This document shows positions 30,180-41,787 of a stretch of 50,229 nucleotides of DNA, one piece after another (the first letter of the stretch is position 1; each line of letters begins with the position of its first letter). Both the position numbers and the translations under genes were made by a program. The DNA comes from Russula earlei (lineage: Eukaryota > Basidiomycota > Agaricomycetes > Russulales > Russulaceae): contig JAGFNK010000390.1 in NCBI GenBank assembly GCA_025769875.1, forward strand, positions 1-50,229. Direction: 5' to 3'. A model generated the notes under the pieces. The model was not told the origin of the DNA. It searched no databases and saw only the letters and a program-made list of their open reading frames with translations.

Positions 30180-31988
30180 TGTACTAGCAGACCAACATTC
30201 TTAGCTGGTTGGAACAGTAGTTTGAATTGGTGTGAGGGGTCGAGGAGCAAGACTTGAAGCTTCTAGGATGGCTGGAACTGAATAGTATGCAGGAGGACCA
30301 GTATATGAGGTATCTGGGCTGGTGATTGCCCAAGGTTGGGTGTAGTCTGCATTGTATAACCAAGAGTTAGTCTCCCAGTCAAAGGTGTTATGTATCCCTG
30401 GTACAACAGCAAGTTGAATGTAGGACTGGTTTTCTCTTTGTATTTGATTGAGGTGTAGGTGATAAAATTGGATGGTGAGGCAATAGTAACTGATGTATGT
30501 CCAGGCTAGGTAAAAGAGATGATACCCTGTTCTTAAAGAATGAACAACAAAGTGGTGTTGTGGTTGAATGACCCTGGTCCAAAGGTTCAATTCACTGGTA
30601 CATAGGGATTGGTAGTCTGCTGGTTGTCCTTGAATGTTCTTTGCTTGAGCAAGGTTCCAGTACAATAGTTGTTGTCATGCTGCTGGTAGGAGTCAACTAA
30701 GGGTTTCAAGATACAATGCATGTTTGTCATGGCTTAAGAGTTGTCCAAATGGTAAGGCTCCAAGGAATTCTTTGACAATAAGGTGGGGAAAGTCTTCATG
30801 AGGAGGTTTGATCTCTGGTACATCATGAAGGTTGGTTAAGGTGTTGACAGGGAATATAGTGGACATCCAAGTTCAATAGTGATTTAAGTTTAAGATGTGT
30901 CTAGTGATAGCATCTTCTTCTTTATCTTCCTCTAAGGCATATTCTCAAGGCACTTTAAGACAAAGACAACACTTTATTCAATCTTTATTGAAGCATTACA
31001 AGCATGGTTCTTACTTTTTAAGAACTGTGCACAAGATCTATGGTCTGTAAGCGATAATTCTTGATTAACTCAGGAGGGTTGGCAGGAATGCGAGGTGAGA
31101 AGCAGAAACAAAGTAGCTGAGGGTTAAAATGTATGGTGTCGACTGTATAGGTTGGAGTAGTAGTGCAAGGATACATGGTTACTTCCTTCCTCAAAGTGTA
31201 ATTAACCATACACAAAGGCTAGATGTCTGTCCAAGAAGTTGTGTATGATAGATAAGCAAAAGGAGCCTTCATACCCAGGACAGTAAATGGGGGGTAAAGT
31301 AAGAAGCTTTCTAAACAAAGAAGTGTTAAAGATGTATGTGAGGTGTCCAAGGGGGAAGTCAGTGTCTGGAGCGTGTATTCCTACAGAGGAACAGATGCCA
31401 AAGGGGGTGAGATTATACTGTGTGGCAAGGGCAGTGTTGGAGGGTTCCACCACAAAAGTGTGGAGGATGCATGCACAGAAGGCAGTGGTGTAGGTGTCAG
31501 TGAAGGTGTGATGACTTAACTGCTCTGTGGTAGGAATGTGTGACAAGTGATCTTGATAGTTTAAGTCATGGAGGGGTTGCCACTGCTTGTGGGAATGACT
31601 GGTGGTAGGAAGGACAAAGTACTGATGAGGGTGGAACCAAAATGTTGCACAAAGGGGCCAGTCAAGGAAGCCTTCAGGCAAGGGAGGATGGTCCACTTGC
31701 TGTTGCTCATTCTGTGCTGGTGGGGGGGTGCCAACCAGGACAAAGTTGCCTGGAATAGGCTGGGCAGTGGCAGAGGAGGATGGTGGAACTACTGGGGAGT
31801 CAACAATGCTGAGGGGTGGTGATGTATTGATTGGGTAGAAGTTCTCAGTGAGGAGCTGAAGGGCAGTGCATGGAGTTGGTTGGAAAGGAGAAGGAAGACA
31901 CTGGGGGGTGTTGACAAGAGTGGGGGAGATGGGAGTAGACACTTGAGCATTGGCTGGTCAATACAGGAATTATGAGAGACTGTCCAGA
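30180..31988 (-). pseudogene. First ORF of an LTR-D-type element (unknown family), copy 2
   Basis: The frame from 31942 reads a Pro-rich start, then PPLPEGFLDWPLCATFWFHP, HQYFVLPT, ICSSVGIHAPDTDFPLGHL and YCPGYEGSFCL, then IIHNFLDRHLAFVYG. These match copy 1 (13490-14237) in order. After a stop, coding-like sequence continues to about 30200 (YWNLAQAKNIQGQPADYQSL, then WTRVIQPQHHF), so the protein was probably about 600 residues. Upstream at 31977-31986 sits the family D primer site. At 31989 the first ~14 bp of LTR D (TGTCAAGACACA) remain, cut by the copia insertion. No capsid, zinc knuckle or enzyme motif is visible. Confidence 0.6.
31977..31986 (-). promoter_or_regulatory. Primer-binding site of family D (self-priming type)
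   Basis: On the minus strand TGGACAGTCT sits two bases after the LTR D end. It is complementary over 10 nt to AGACTGTCCA at the predicted start site in LTR D (14472-14481). Confidence 0.6.
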
Positions 31989-32002
31989 TGTCAAGACACA
32001 TA

Positions 32003-32483
32003 TGTTGAAGCAGATGGGCGCAGGTTATGATAAGAGCGATAAGATCCTTAAGATCTATCAAAAGATATTTCAGTATTGTGTAAGACAAGACTATAATTCA
32101 GTAATACCTATCAAAAGATATCTACAACGCGTGATTAGATGCGAGAGATAAGATAGGAAACAGTAAGTACTCACTTCAGTATTGTGTAAGACAAGACCGA
32201 AGTGATCTATTGAAATACGACGCTCTTAAGTACTCCAGAGCATCTCTAAGTACACTGCAGGTAGCTACCATCAATAAGAAACAAAGATCATACAAGGATC
32301 AGTCGTTAGTAGCTACCGATTGTCATCAATTAACTTATCATTGTAAGTAACACAGATCTCAGCATATGAGCTGAGCCGGTGATGCCCGGTCCGTGTAACC
32401 GATGCGTCAACGCGTCTGAGCTGTGATTACATCACAACGTCCCAGGGTAGTGGTAACACACCAAATCAATGATAATCTCAACA
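32003..32483 (-). repeat. 3' LTR of Cop1
   Basis: 481 bp with TGTTGAAGCAG and TAATCTCAACA plus-strand ends. Shorter by about 430 bp than the solo LTR at 5298-6211. Contains two copies of AGTATTGTGTAAGACAAGAC. Confidence 0.93.
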
Positions 32484-32635
32484 TCCCCCCGTGATTGAGA
32501 CAGTCGGTAGATTAGATCAAGAGAGATCTAACCCAGTAACGAAAGGACTGGTGTCGCGCGTGGTAAGACCATCAGCAGGTGGACGTCTTGATGAGGTGGG
32601 TATTGCAGTGAAATGCAAGTGATTAAAGAGTGGGT

Positions 32636-32820
32636 GAGTCGAGAGACTGTGAGTCGAAAGACTCCAAAGGAAATGAGTCGAAAGACTCCAAATGAATATG
32701 TGTATGCAGGTGAGAGACTGCAAAGGAAAGTGTGAACGCGTGTGAACGTGTGTAAATGCACAGTTGAGAGACTGCCAGGAAATTGTAGATGCAGTCGAGA
32801 GACTGCCAGGAAAGTGTCCA
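32636..32820. repeat. Minisatellite in the Cop1 3' region
   Basis: Repeated GAGTCGAAAGACTCC and CAGTTGAGAGACTGCCAGGAA units, each itself a short inverted repeat. They lie where the RNase H end of copia pol is expected, which is not found. Confidence 0.75.
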
Positions 32821-32931
32821 GTGAAGTGTTCAGATCTGCACATAAGGGAGGCCGCCATTAAAACATTAATATATTGCCTAATCGCCATAGGCATTGCGTC
32901 TCTGGAGTGCTTGATCAACTGGACTTCCGCG

Positions 32932-33930
32932 TCAGAACGGAGCGGAATGCGGAAGCGGAACGGAAGTCTGCCATCCCGAGGTGAGACCTCCGAGATTACA
33001 GGAGTGGAGCGGAGTGGAATCTGCCATCCCGAAGTGATCCAAGATGTACCTTGATTGATCGATGTCTGTGTTAGCCGAGCGATTGCATGTAACGCGGATC
33101 CCGAGATATGATGCGATCTCACCTAGATCTGTCAACTCGTAGCGTATAGAGACAAGGATGTATATGTGCCCGTAGATGTGAGCGCTGCCCGTAGATGTGA
33201 GCGTCGAGACCGTGAGGGTTGCCTAAGATAATGATGTCATCGGCAGAGAGGATGTGAACTGATAAGGAAATGGCAATGGATCCCCCCACGTCTTGGCGAT
33301 GACATATGTCCGCATGAGCATGCGTGAGCGCGAAGCCGAGATAAGTGCCCGCATGGGAATGCGTGCGCGTGAAACCGATGCCTGCATGAGAATGCGTGCG
33401 TATGAACGTGAAGCCCGCATGAGAATGTGTGCGTATGACTTGTGAAGCCCGCATGAGAATGCGTGCATGTAAACATGAGTCATGAAGGACTCCATGAGAA
33501 CGTAAGTCCCATGTACGATAGGCCTGTGTAAGACCAAAGAAGAGCTTTCTTGTCTGTCCGGTGTGATGAAGCCTTGCGGTTGCTCCAATAAAACTAAATC
33601 TTGTCACCCAGTGAGCCAAATAGGAACGTCGACAAGATGTCCGTTGATTTCCCAATGTGTTCGCACGGCCAATGCTGAACAAGAGTCACTAAGACTTGGA
33701 CCTGGCTACTGGTGAGAAGGTTTCATCAATGTCAATGCCTTGTAAATTGGGTGAACCCCTGTGCAATTGAAACGCGCACGAAATCTCCAAGATTTGCATG
33801 CTGCACACCCATTCTGATAAGATCTATAAGATCAATTGATCCCAGGTACCAATTTTCGCAAGCACGTCGATCACATAATTGACACGCGACTTGCCACTCA
33901 TCGGCAGAATCCAATTTAAGTGCCTTCCTG
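32932..33930 (-). pseudogene. Cop1 reverse transcriptase remnant
   Basis: Blocks in order from 33930: DEWQVACQ and a KIGTW-like start, QGFTQ, EQPQGFITPDRQ, a Tyr/Gly-poor region, ADDIIILG (from YVDD), then MTDLGEIASYLGIRV and SRYILDHFGMAD. These match the RT of Cop2 (13127-13480). The conserved ALYGLKQA block is distorted, and a tandem expansion sits before the catalytic motif. Several frame changes and stops make it inactive. Confidence 0.82.
33300..33480. repeat. ~33-bp tandem expansion inside Cop1 RT
   Basis: CCCGCATGAGAATGCGTGCG units are repeated about five times with changes. On the minus strand they encode serial RTHSHAGF-type units. Cop2 RT has this motif once (FTRTHSDAG). The expansion is largely in frame. 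Confidence 0.85.
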
Positions 33931-34420
33931 ATATGTAGCCTAGTGATTGCTTCCGCGTAGCTGAGCTGTATGTGATAAGTGCCCTCTCAGATCTGTGTAT
34001 GCAGTCCCTCCGAGACATTTGGAATGCGGACGCGAATAAGACCCAAGATGTGTAACTGAGAGCAGACGCGGTGGACCAATGAATTGTCCCAATAATGCTA
34101 AGTGAGGATGGCGTAAACGGTATGGTGGAGTGTGTGGAACTGGCTGTATAGGTGGGGTAAGGTTGAGTGAGTGTGGTGTGAGGGAATCTAATGGGGTTTC
34201 CGGAGGTGCGGAACGAAGTGCCGACGATCCGGTTCATGTGAAGGTAAGGCAGAGAATGTCACCGGTCCTGTAGGGACCAAGAGTTGTGCAGGCGGAGCAG
34301 TGTCTGTAACATGTCCCCTGGCTATGCAGTATGCGCTTGTCGCGCGATAAGATTACAATGGTCAGGCGTGTAGACATACGCCCTACATCTAAAGAAGGTG
34401 GAATTGTGAGATGACCGGAG

Positions 34421-34867
34421 TCAGTCCGTCCGTTCACAGTGTATGAAGTGTGTGTGCACAGAGAATGCGTGATGGAGTCCGATCATTAGTATGGACGGCA
34501 GCGTTAGTATTATGCTCCAGAACCTGAGGCTAAGACCAGCGCCGTGCAACTTTGAGCGCGTGTTGTCTTCAAGGGTCCGATTCCATCTATCTGGCACTCC
34601 ATTCTCCTGTGGTGAATCTAGCATTGTTAATCTATGTTTGATCCCTCCATGAACTGATAAGTATGTGAGCGTGCGTTGCCTCAAAAGCTAGTGCCTCGAA
34701 TTGATCTCGCGTGCAGCAGATCGGCTAAGGTGCTGTAGATAATCTGTAGCCAAGGATCCGATCGCTAAGGGGAAGCCCAGAAAAGAAGCGTTCGGTTGCC
34801 GAGTGTATACTCCGGACAGGATAACTGATCGCGATCCGTAAAGCCAAGCAAGATCCGAGTACCGGAA
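34421..34867 (-). pseudogene. Cop1 integrase core remnant
   Basis: The frame reads GGIKHRLTMLDSPQENGVPD, RWNRTLEDNTRS and GLSLRFW, the last catalytic Glu region of copia integrases (SPQ-NGV-ER-NRT). The earlier Asp blocks are only faintly visible. Confidence 0.85.
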
Positions 34868-35330
34868 TCACTGTGATAGATTAACGCGCGGTGGAAACAT
34901 ATGTCCCATGCGCTGATGCTGGATGTGGAATGATAGGACACTTCTTTGCACATGTAGAGCTGGAGTTATGAAGTTAATACACAATAGATTGTTCTCCAGC
35001 CAGCTGTGCGCGATCTTCCAATCTTTGATGTGTAAGTTTGAACACCCCTCTTGAGTGTAAGTGATGCATCCCCCGTTCCGAAGTAGCGCACGCACTATGT
35101 AGTCGCATGCATCGGCCTTCGGTACATGTAGAATGTCTATGAGGGTTAATAAGGATATCTCCAAGGCCTTCTGGCCGGCAGGACAGACGCAGATCCAGTC
35201 CCAATCTGTCTGATGACTGTATAACCGCCCAGAGTAATAGATCTGGAGGCCGGAGCGCAAATAATGAAGTTGGGGGTCCGGAACGGACTAATATGATGAG
35301 GAGCTCCGTAGTCAATCAAGATCTAGCCGC
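34868..35330 (-). pseudogene. Cop1 protease and pre-integrase remnant
   Basis: From 35330: LIDYGAPHHISPFRTPNF, a mutated D-GA protease site (copia usually has DSGA-HI). Then ISLLTLIDILHVPKADACDY, CITYTQEGCSNLHI and HQRMGHM, the GAG_pre-integrase His block. Frame changes occur after the protease site. Confidence 0.8.
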
Positions 35331-35436
35331 TGCATAAAGGGAAACCCAGAATCTCATATTCATCGGACGTCCGATACCTCGGTGATAGGAGCAGTATTGC
35401 CCACTATGTACGCGCTGATGTTCCTGTCAGTGCCTG

Positions 35437-36200
35437 TCACTTTTGTATTCGTTGCCTTCTCCTTCCGGTAGTCCAGACTGCGTGCCCAAGTTGATTGCAA
35501 TAGCAGCATTGTATTTCGGACGTAGTGTTGTGTGTCTTTACTGGAATGACTGTATTTTGTGAGGCGGAGAGGCTGGCCCGACGACCATCTTCATTACTGA
35601 TCCATACTGGATCATGTGTGGAAAGGTCCATCAGAGCGCCGGAGGCTAGAATTTGTCGACGCGACAGCCGAGTAAGCGTCAGGTAACATTTAGATAGATA
35701 AGGAGGTGAAATGGAGATTCGATATGAATAAATGGTTATATTGGAGAGTGATCCATGCATCGTTTGTTGCAATCGCGGGAACGTCTGATGTGTGTTGTCT
35801 AACATCTAGGAATGTGCGTGTAAGGAATGCCCATGTGTAGACCACTTGACATTGATCTGACGCCGCCGTATGCGCGTTTGAGTTCCTCCCACTTGAGCTT
35901 GCAAGTATACAATTTGATGTCATTTTTGTTACTGCCAATGTGACCTTCTGAATGGATATTTCAAGAGCGCGTGCATTTAAAAGTGTTCTCCCTCAGTGTC
36001 CTAAGAAGTATTGCTGGAGGGGCTATCATCTGTAACTGTAATGCGATGCGCGATAATCATTCAGGATGTGGGGTAATGGCCAGTAAGCGAGATGACCAAG
36101 CGAGTGATCGAGATCGAGGAGGGAATGTAAACATTAGGCGAGGGTGCCGTGAGTGAACTTTAGGTAATTGTGAATTGCCAACCTGGGCTAATGGAGCAGT
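35437..36200 (-). pseudogene. Cop1 gag remnant with zinc knuckle
   Basis: The C-terminal end has CCYCNQLGHAVW, a CX2CX4H knuckle whose last Cys is lost. Upstream frames (SNAHTAASDQCQVVYTWAFL) are short. Before them, up to the LTR at 36392, only unrecognised leader is seen. Confidence 0.65.
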
Positions 36201-36392
36201 TGTTGCCGGATTATTGAAGATCAAATCAGTACCCCTGACGCGTGATAGATAACACGCGCGTCAATCCTTCGGCTCCAGGGACCGAGGGAGTAGGGTGTCG
36301 TCTGATAACAGAGGCTTGTGAAGAGGGAAAAATGATAAGCTTGTGTGTGAATCTTCGACTTTGGACTTTAGATACAGTCAGGGCCCATAACC

Positions 36393-36722
36393 TGTTGAAG
36401 CAGATGGGTGCAGGTTATGATAAGAGCGATAAGATCCTTAAGATCTATCAAAAGATATTTCAGTATTGTGTAAGACAAGACTATAATTCAGTAATACCTA
36501 TCAAAAGATATCTACAACGCGTGATTAGATGCGAGAGATAAGATAGGAAACAGTAAGTACTCACTTCAGTATTGTGTAAGACAAGACCGAAGTGATCTAT
36601 CGAAATATGACGCTCTTAAGTACTCCAGAGCGTCTCTAAGTACACTGCAGGTAGCTACCATCAATAAGAAACAAAGATCATACAAGGATCAGTCGTTAGT
36701 AGCTACCGATTGTCATCAATTA
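36393..36722 (-). repeat. 5' LTR of Cop1, truncated
   Basis: 330 bp nearly identical to 32003-32340. It stops at CATCAATTA, where LTIR-A begins. Near-identity of the two LTRs suggests the element inserted fairly recently despite its broken genes. Confidence 0.93.
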
Positions 36723-37130
36723 TTGCCGTTTTCAGTGCACTTGGCAGAGCTTGAATTCCACCCAAATCGGCGCAGAAACCCCCTCAAACATGCGGGATGA
36801 ATATCTCCCTCAAAACAGCTTCAATTCATATGAAAATTATTGTCCCTGAATCGGCTGAATGAGGGCTAGGCAGCCCCATTGTTTTCATGAGATTTGAGTG
36901 AGAATTGGTGGAGCTGGACTCAAGCCACCTCCACATGTGTATTAGATGAATTACAACTCAAAATCATGGTCTATATCTATTATTTTTCCCTCATGTTGTA
37001 CCCATGGGCTGTCTTGAGGCAGCCCCATAGCTTTTTTGACTCAAGTGTTGTGGTGTGCAACATTGTTTTCAGTGTGATTGGAGTGACGGCCAGCCACTCA
37101 TTGCCCCTCTTAGCTCTCCATTCTGACCAT
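36723..37130 (+). repeat. Left TIR of LTIR-A
   Basis: Inverse match to 38797-39207, a few mismatches only. Confidence 0.92.
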
Positions 37131-38660
37131 ACACATACCCTGCGCCCATGCCCGCTCCAGCCTCCGTCCCTACATCGTGCACCATCGCCTCCGCCTTGCC
37201 TGCCTTGCCCATTGTCCCTGCGGTTCCCACCTCGTCCGCCGTTCCCGTCACCTCGTTCACCACCGCCATCCTCGACTCACCAGCCATCATCGCCTCGGCT
37301 CCACCTGCCCTCGCCGTCCCAGCATCGCCCGCATTCGCCATCGTTGCCACCTCGTCTGTCCCCACTGCCGTAGCCTCAGCCGTGACATCGCCTATCGCCA
37401 CTGTCCCCGTCTTAGCCCAACCAGCTCCCGCGCCCTCAGTGTCGCCTGCTATGGCCACTGTCTCAGCTCCATGCACAACCACCATCTCAACCTCGCCCAC
37501 CGACGTTTTAGCGCCGCCCGCCACTTCAGCCCTCGCAGCCTCGTCTGCCACCCCCGCCTTCGTCTCATCCGCTCCCACACCCTCAGTCGTCTCGTCGCCC
37601 TCAGTCTCGTCCGTCGCCTCGTCCGTTGCCACAGCAGCCTCAGTCGTGCCGGCCGCCGACTTCGCATCAGTCTCCGTCTTAGCCTCGCCCGTACTCGTCA
37701 GTTCAGCCCAGTCCGTCATAGCACCAGCATCGCCAGCCGCCGCCGTCTCCACCCTGCCCTCAGCCTCAGCCTTCTCAGTCTCAGCCGCCGCCACCGCGCC
37801 CCTAGTTTTGCCAGCTGTCTCCGTCGCCCCAGCTTCAGATCAGTGAACCGCCGCCACCGCGCTCTTAGCCTTGCCAGCCGCCTTAGTCTCGTCAGCCGCC
37901 ACCATAGCCTCAGCCTCAGCCGCCGCTTTAGTAGTTTCGCACGACACCAGCACCGCCACACTGTCGCAACCCCTCGCCACCAGCACCACCCCAGAAGACC
38001 AAGAAGGCCTCGGCCACGAACTTAGCCACGACACGCCACAACAGGAGCAGAAGCCGCCGCCGCAGGAGAAGCAGTCGCCGACGCCAACAGCACACCACAT
38101 GCCGCCTCCCACATCGCCTCCCCATCCGTTCGCGCGCTCTCGCCCACGTCTGCTGCCGACACCTGCAGTGGAGACGACCCCGCCACCGCCGCCACAAGAC
38201 GACAGATCCCACCCCTGCGCAAGCCGCCCCACGCATCCTCTTTCTCAAGTCCTCGCCACCTACGTCTCTATCTACGAACTCACGCTCACCGCCTATGCCT
38301 TTGCTCCTCGTCCACGCCTGCTGCCACCACCTGCAATGGAGACGACCACGCCGCCACCGCCACAAGACAACACCACCACCACGCAGCCGCCATCTCGTCA
38401 CCGCCGCCCTCGTCTCCATCGCCTCCGTTTCCCATCGCCCTCGCCTCTTCTGTCATCGCCATCGCCGATCGCCGCCTTCGCATCTTCCGCAGCACAAGCA
38501 GCCACGACCGCCGCCTCAATTCAGACGTGAAAGGCTCAAAACACTCGCATTCAGACGCTTGACCGAGGACGGTCAAAGTTTCAAGCCCCCGGGAGGTGTA
38601 AGGAAGATTATGGCTGGCCTCGAAATCACATGCGAAAATGCGACATGACACGACATGAGA
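37130..38660. other. GC-rich low-complexity block in LTIR-A
   Basis: Same Ala/Ser/Pro-type block as in copy B. Frames over 200 codons are open on both strands simultaneously because of composition. No conserved domain is seen. The block ends in the shared segment leading to the TATA box. Confidence 0.6.
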
Positions 38661-38703
38661 CTGACACCTCAGCTCCCTTTCATCCTCTAGTACCTCTCTC
38701 CTG

Positions 38704-38710
38704 TATATAA
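38704..38710 (+). promoter_or_regulatory. TATA box near the right TIR of LTIR-A
   Basis: Same CTCTCCTGTATATAAAAACA context as in copy B. Would transcribe toward the right TIR and the adjoining gypsy LTR. Confidence 0.5.
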
Positions 38711-38796
38711 AAACACCCTAGCTACTCTGTAGTAGAAAGAGTTCAGAATAGGACCCCTCTTTGCAACCCACTCCTCTCTGTCTGTGAAAAACAAGA

Positions 38797-39207
38797 AGGA
38801 TGGTCAGAATCGAGAGGCGAGAGGGGTGATGAGTGGCTGGCCGCGACTCCAATTGCACTGGAAACAACGTTGCACACCACAACACTTGAGTCAAAAACAC
38901 TATGGGGCTGCCTCAAGACAGCCCATGGGTACAACATGAGGGAAAAATAATAGATATAGACCATGATTTTGAGTTGTAATTCATCTAATACACATGTGGA
39001 GGTGGCTTGAGTCCAGCTCCACCAATTCTCACTCAAATCTCATGAAAACAATGGGGCTTCCTAGCCCTCATTCAGCCGATTCAGGGACAATAATTTTCAT
39101 ATGAATTGAAGCTGTTTTGAGGGAGATATTCATCCCGCATGTTTGAGGGGGTTTCTGCGCCGATTTGGGTGGAATTCAAGCTCCGCCAAGTGCGCTGAAA
39201 ATGGCAA
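38797..39207 (-). repeat. Right TIR of LTIR-A
   Basis: Inverse of the left TIR, ending CTGAAAATGGCAA. Confidence 0.92.
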
Positions 39208-39563
39208 TAATGCTTCCAGCACCGAGATCGTTTACATAGAAGCAACCTCGCTTCTATGAGCCACCTTTTGCTTCTATAGCACCAACCAGTACTACAGTAG
39301 CATGAACCTTATCCCTGTAGGGCTATATAAAGCCTCCAGTAGAAACAGTTGAGCCTTAAGCTCGACTTAGTTTGCCAATCCCAAACAGTTGACTCCTACC
39401 CCGTCTGCAGAGCCCCTCTCATCTTGTTGTCATACTCTAGAAGGATCTAACACTCCTTCCCCTCCACGAGTATTGCTTGCTTGACTCAAGCATATCTGCA
39501 TTGGTAGGACACATTTATAGACGCAACCATTGATCTTATTTAAGGCACTTTGGAGCCTTAACA
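39208..39563 (+). repeat. 5' LTR of gypsy A, truncated
   Basis: Starts within the LTR at TAATGCTTCCAGC and ends GGAGCCTTAACA. TATATAA at 39324 is followed 34 nt later by AAGCTCGACTTA (39358-39369), the right arm of a near-palindrome with AGTTGAGC. Confidence 0.93.
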
Positions 39564-39575
39564 TAAGTTGAGCTT
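39564..39575 (+). promoter_or_regulatory. Primer-binding site of gypsy A (self-priming type)
   Basis: TAAGTTGAGCTT directly after the LTR is complementary to 39358-39369 at 11 of 12 positions. The copy at 26851 pairs at all 12. Confidence 0.75.
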
Positions 39576-39721
39576 CTATCACAGACATCGCTGTGAAAGC
39601 GAACCAGAAATAGGCAGGAAACCTAAAGACTAGGATCTAGTCATCATATGGTCAGCAACCTACGCTGAAGTAGTCAAGGGGGAGAATCTATACAGACCTC
39701 TCCACGACAAGAAGAAGGTGT

Positions 39722-41569
39722 ACTACATGACTCTCGACAAGCAGCACGGTTGGACACATGCATACTTCTGTAAAGACCCCTACTGTCATTGGCATAGACA
39801 GTGGTAAGAGGGCAGACAAGTTCCGACTCCCTAGGAAAGGCAGTGGCGAGTGGACAAACTGGAAATTGAAGGAGAACATAGCATACGCATAAAGTTCAAC
39901 CAGAAATCAAAGCAAGGAACCAAATTTGGTTGGTTCAAAGCTAGAGAGAGGGACGATCTACCCTCAGGAATCAAAGGAACTGCCATCTGGTGTTGGGCAG
40001 ACCAGGAAGGGCCTAACAGATACGAGGTCTGATACAAAGGAAGCTAGCTTCCTTGTGAATACATCAACGATCAGTGGTACTTTGTTGATTACCACAAAGG
40101 ACATCCCTACACAGGAGAGGACAAAGACATCGACGAATATAAGGTCCTAGGTTTAGGAACCAAGACAGATCCTTATACTACTCATTGGGAACCCAGAAGC
40201 TCAGTAGTAGACGACCCAGCTCCATTGATACAAAAGTCATCAAGTGGAGAAACAGAACAGTCGGACCCTCCGACTACAGATCAGAAAGCAGAAGCACCAG
40301 AAAGTATTGGAGCTAGCTGAAAGACTAGAGCAGACAGTACACGTCTCACCCATTGAACCAACAATCATTGAAGAGCCAAAAGAATCAGTCGAAATGGCTA
40401 CCATTGCAGCAACGCAGACAGCCACCATTGCCACCCAGACAGCAGGTGGAAGAGCAGGGCCCACCATCATAGTAAACCCTGGACCCTGGAGGTGGTCCAC
40501 CTGGAGCAGGAGGACCACCTGGAGGTGGAGGAGTCCCCTTCGGACCTGGAGGTCCACCAGTACCAGGAGGAGGCCCACCCGGAGGAGGCCCTCCAGCAGG
40601 GGGACCACCAGCAGCACCTCCTGTAGGACCAGGGGTGAATCTGGCACCTCAGCCGGCACCAGGCCCCCATGGGGGCAACGGATCTCTAAAAGGAGACCCT
40701 CCTGAAGTCTTCAAAGGAGACAGGAAAAAGATGAAGTACTTTGTCCAGGATTTCAATCTATGGAATCTGCTCAACAGCGACAACCCGACCATGACTATTC
40801 CAATGAAGCAAGTAGCCCTAGCCCTCACCTACATCAAAGGAGAGAAAGTACATGAATGGGTGGTCAATCAAACGAACCTGGTAGAAGCAAAAAGAAATGG
40901 GGACCCACCGTCTCCATATGCACCAGTGCAGCTAGATCCAACTGACATGCTCTTTTGGACCGAGTTTGTGGATGACTTCTTCAGAGAATTCAAAGACACC
41001 ACAGAGCCTGAAGACACTTTATGGAGCTACAACAATTGTCCATGTCTAAAGCAGCATTGCTGGATGACTATACCAGCAAATTCCTTGTTCTGCTCAGTAA
41101 AGCAGGATGGGACCAGAATTCACCAGGAGCAGTAGAAGCCTACAAGGCTGGCCTAATCACCTGGCTGGTGCGACGAATCTACAATCGACCAGTCAGAGAC
41201 ATACCTGCCATCAATGATCTACGAGCATGGATCAATGCTGCTAGGGAAGAACAGGCCAGAGACCAGCTCATGAAAGCCAATATTGGATCTGGAGGTGGAT
41301 CGTTGACCACCAGGGAAAATCGCATGAAATCCCTACAGGTTGGGAAAAGGCGAAACCAAAGAGATCCGAATGCAATGGAAGTGGACTCAGTATCCACTGA
41401 TGCAGCAAGGACCAAGCGACGTCCTCCTCTGACAGAGGAAAAGAAGAAACTGCTAGCAGAAGGGAAATGCTTCATCTGCAAGAAAGCAGGACATATCAGT
41501 CGGAACTGTCCTGACAAGGACAGAGTCAAGAAGAAATCAAGTAACTCAAGGGACAAAGGGAAAGCTTGA
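39722..41569 (+). pseudogene. Gypsy A gag
   Basis: An N-terminal region reads KQHGWTHAYFCKDPYC, WFKARERDDLPSGIKGTAIW and EYINDQWYFVDYHKGHPY. Next come a helical stretch (LELAERLEQTVHVSP), a Gly/Pro-rich linker at about 40490-40625, and a capsid domain (EVFKGDRKKMKYFVQDFNLW, EFVDDFFREFKDTTEPED, GLITWLVRRIYNRPVRDIPA). It ends with a CCHC knuckle, CFICKKAGHISRNC, and a basic tail. Gag packages RNA and forms the particle; the knuckle binds RNA. Frameshifts are visible near 39800, 40310, 40490 and 41020. The stop at 41569 precedes a Ser/Glu-rich spacer that leads to the protease. Confidence 0.9.
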
Positions 41570-41787
41570 GCTCTGGAAACAGAGAAGGAGGACGACTCAG
41601 GGGACAGTGGAAATGAAAGCACTGTCTCTGGGCGATCTACATCTCCTCCTCCTACCTATAACAAGAGCTCCTCCTCGGCGTCCATAAAGAAGATGTCCAC
41701 CAAACAGAAGGAGGACTTGTTGGAAGAACTGATGGAACAGGGTTTTTAGGAACACCTAAGTCGACGGCCTGGCTTAGGAAGAATAGT

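Larger units (their letters stand above)
32003..36722 (-). mobile_element. Ty1/copia element Cop1, decayed
   Basis: Two LTRs in the same orientation enclose gag, protease, integrase and RT remnants in the order expected for copia on the minus strand. The polypurine tract GGGGGGA (32484-32490) precedes the 3' LTR. The 5' LTR is cut at 36722 by LTIR-A, so no second target duplication can be read. The coding parts are full of stops, yet many CG dinucleotides remain, unlike the left half of the window. Confidence 0.92.
36723..39207. mobile_element. Non-autonomous LTIR element, copy A (2.5 kb)
   Basis: TTGCCGTTTTCAG at one end and its inverse ending GGCAA at the other. TA borders both sides (36721-36722 and 39208-39209), with about 410-bp TIRs. 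The left flank is copia LTR and the right flank is gypsy LTR A. Relative to copy B it lacks 537 bp with the gag-like domain (junction near 37130), lacks ~300 bp near 37850, and has a different ~315-bp segment at 38345-38660. It keeps far more CG dinucleotides than copy B. Confidence 0.9.

Noticed and set aside
37069..37794. 241-codon Ala/Glu/Thr-rich minus-strand frame
   Set aside because: Antisense to the same low-complexity block; explained by GC-rich repeats.
39208..39563. LTIR-A as a normal insertion into gypsy LTR A
   Set aside because: The left flank is copia LTR, not the missing first part of the gypsy LTR, so a simple insertion does not fit.
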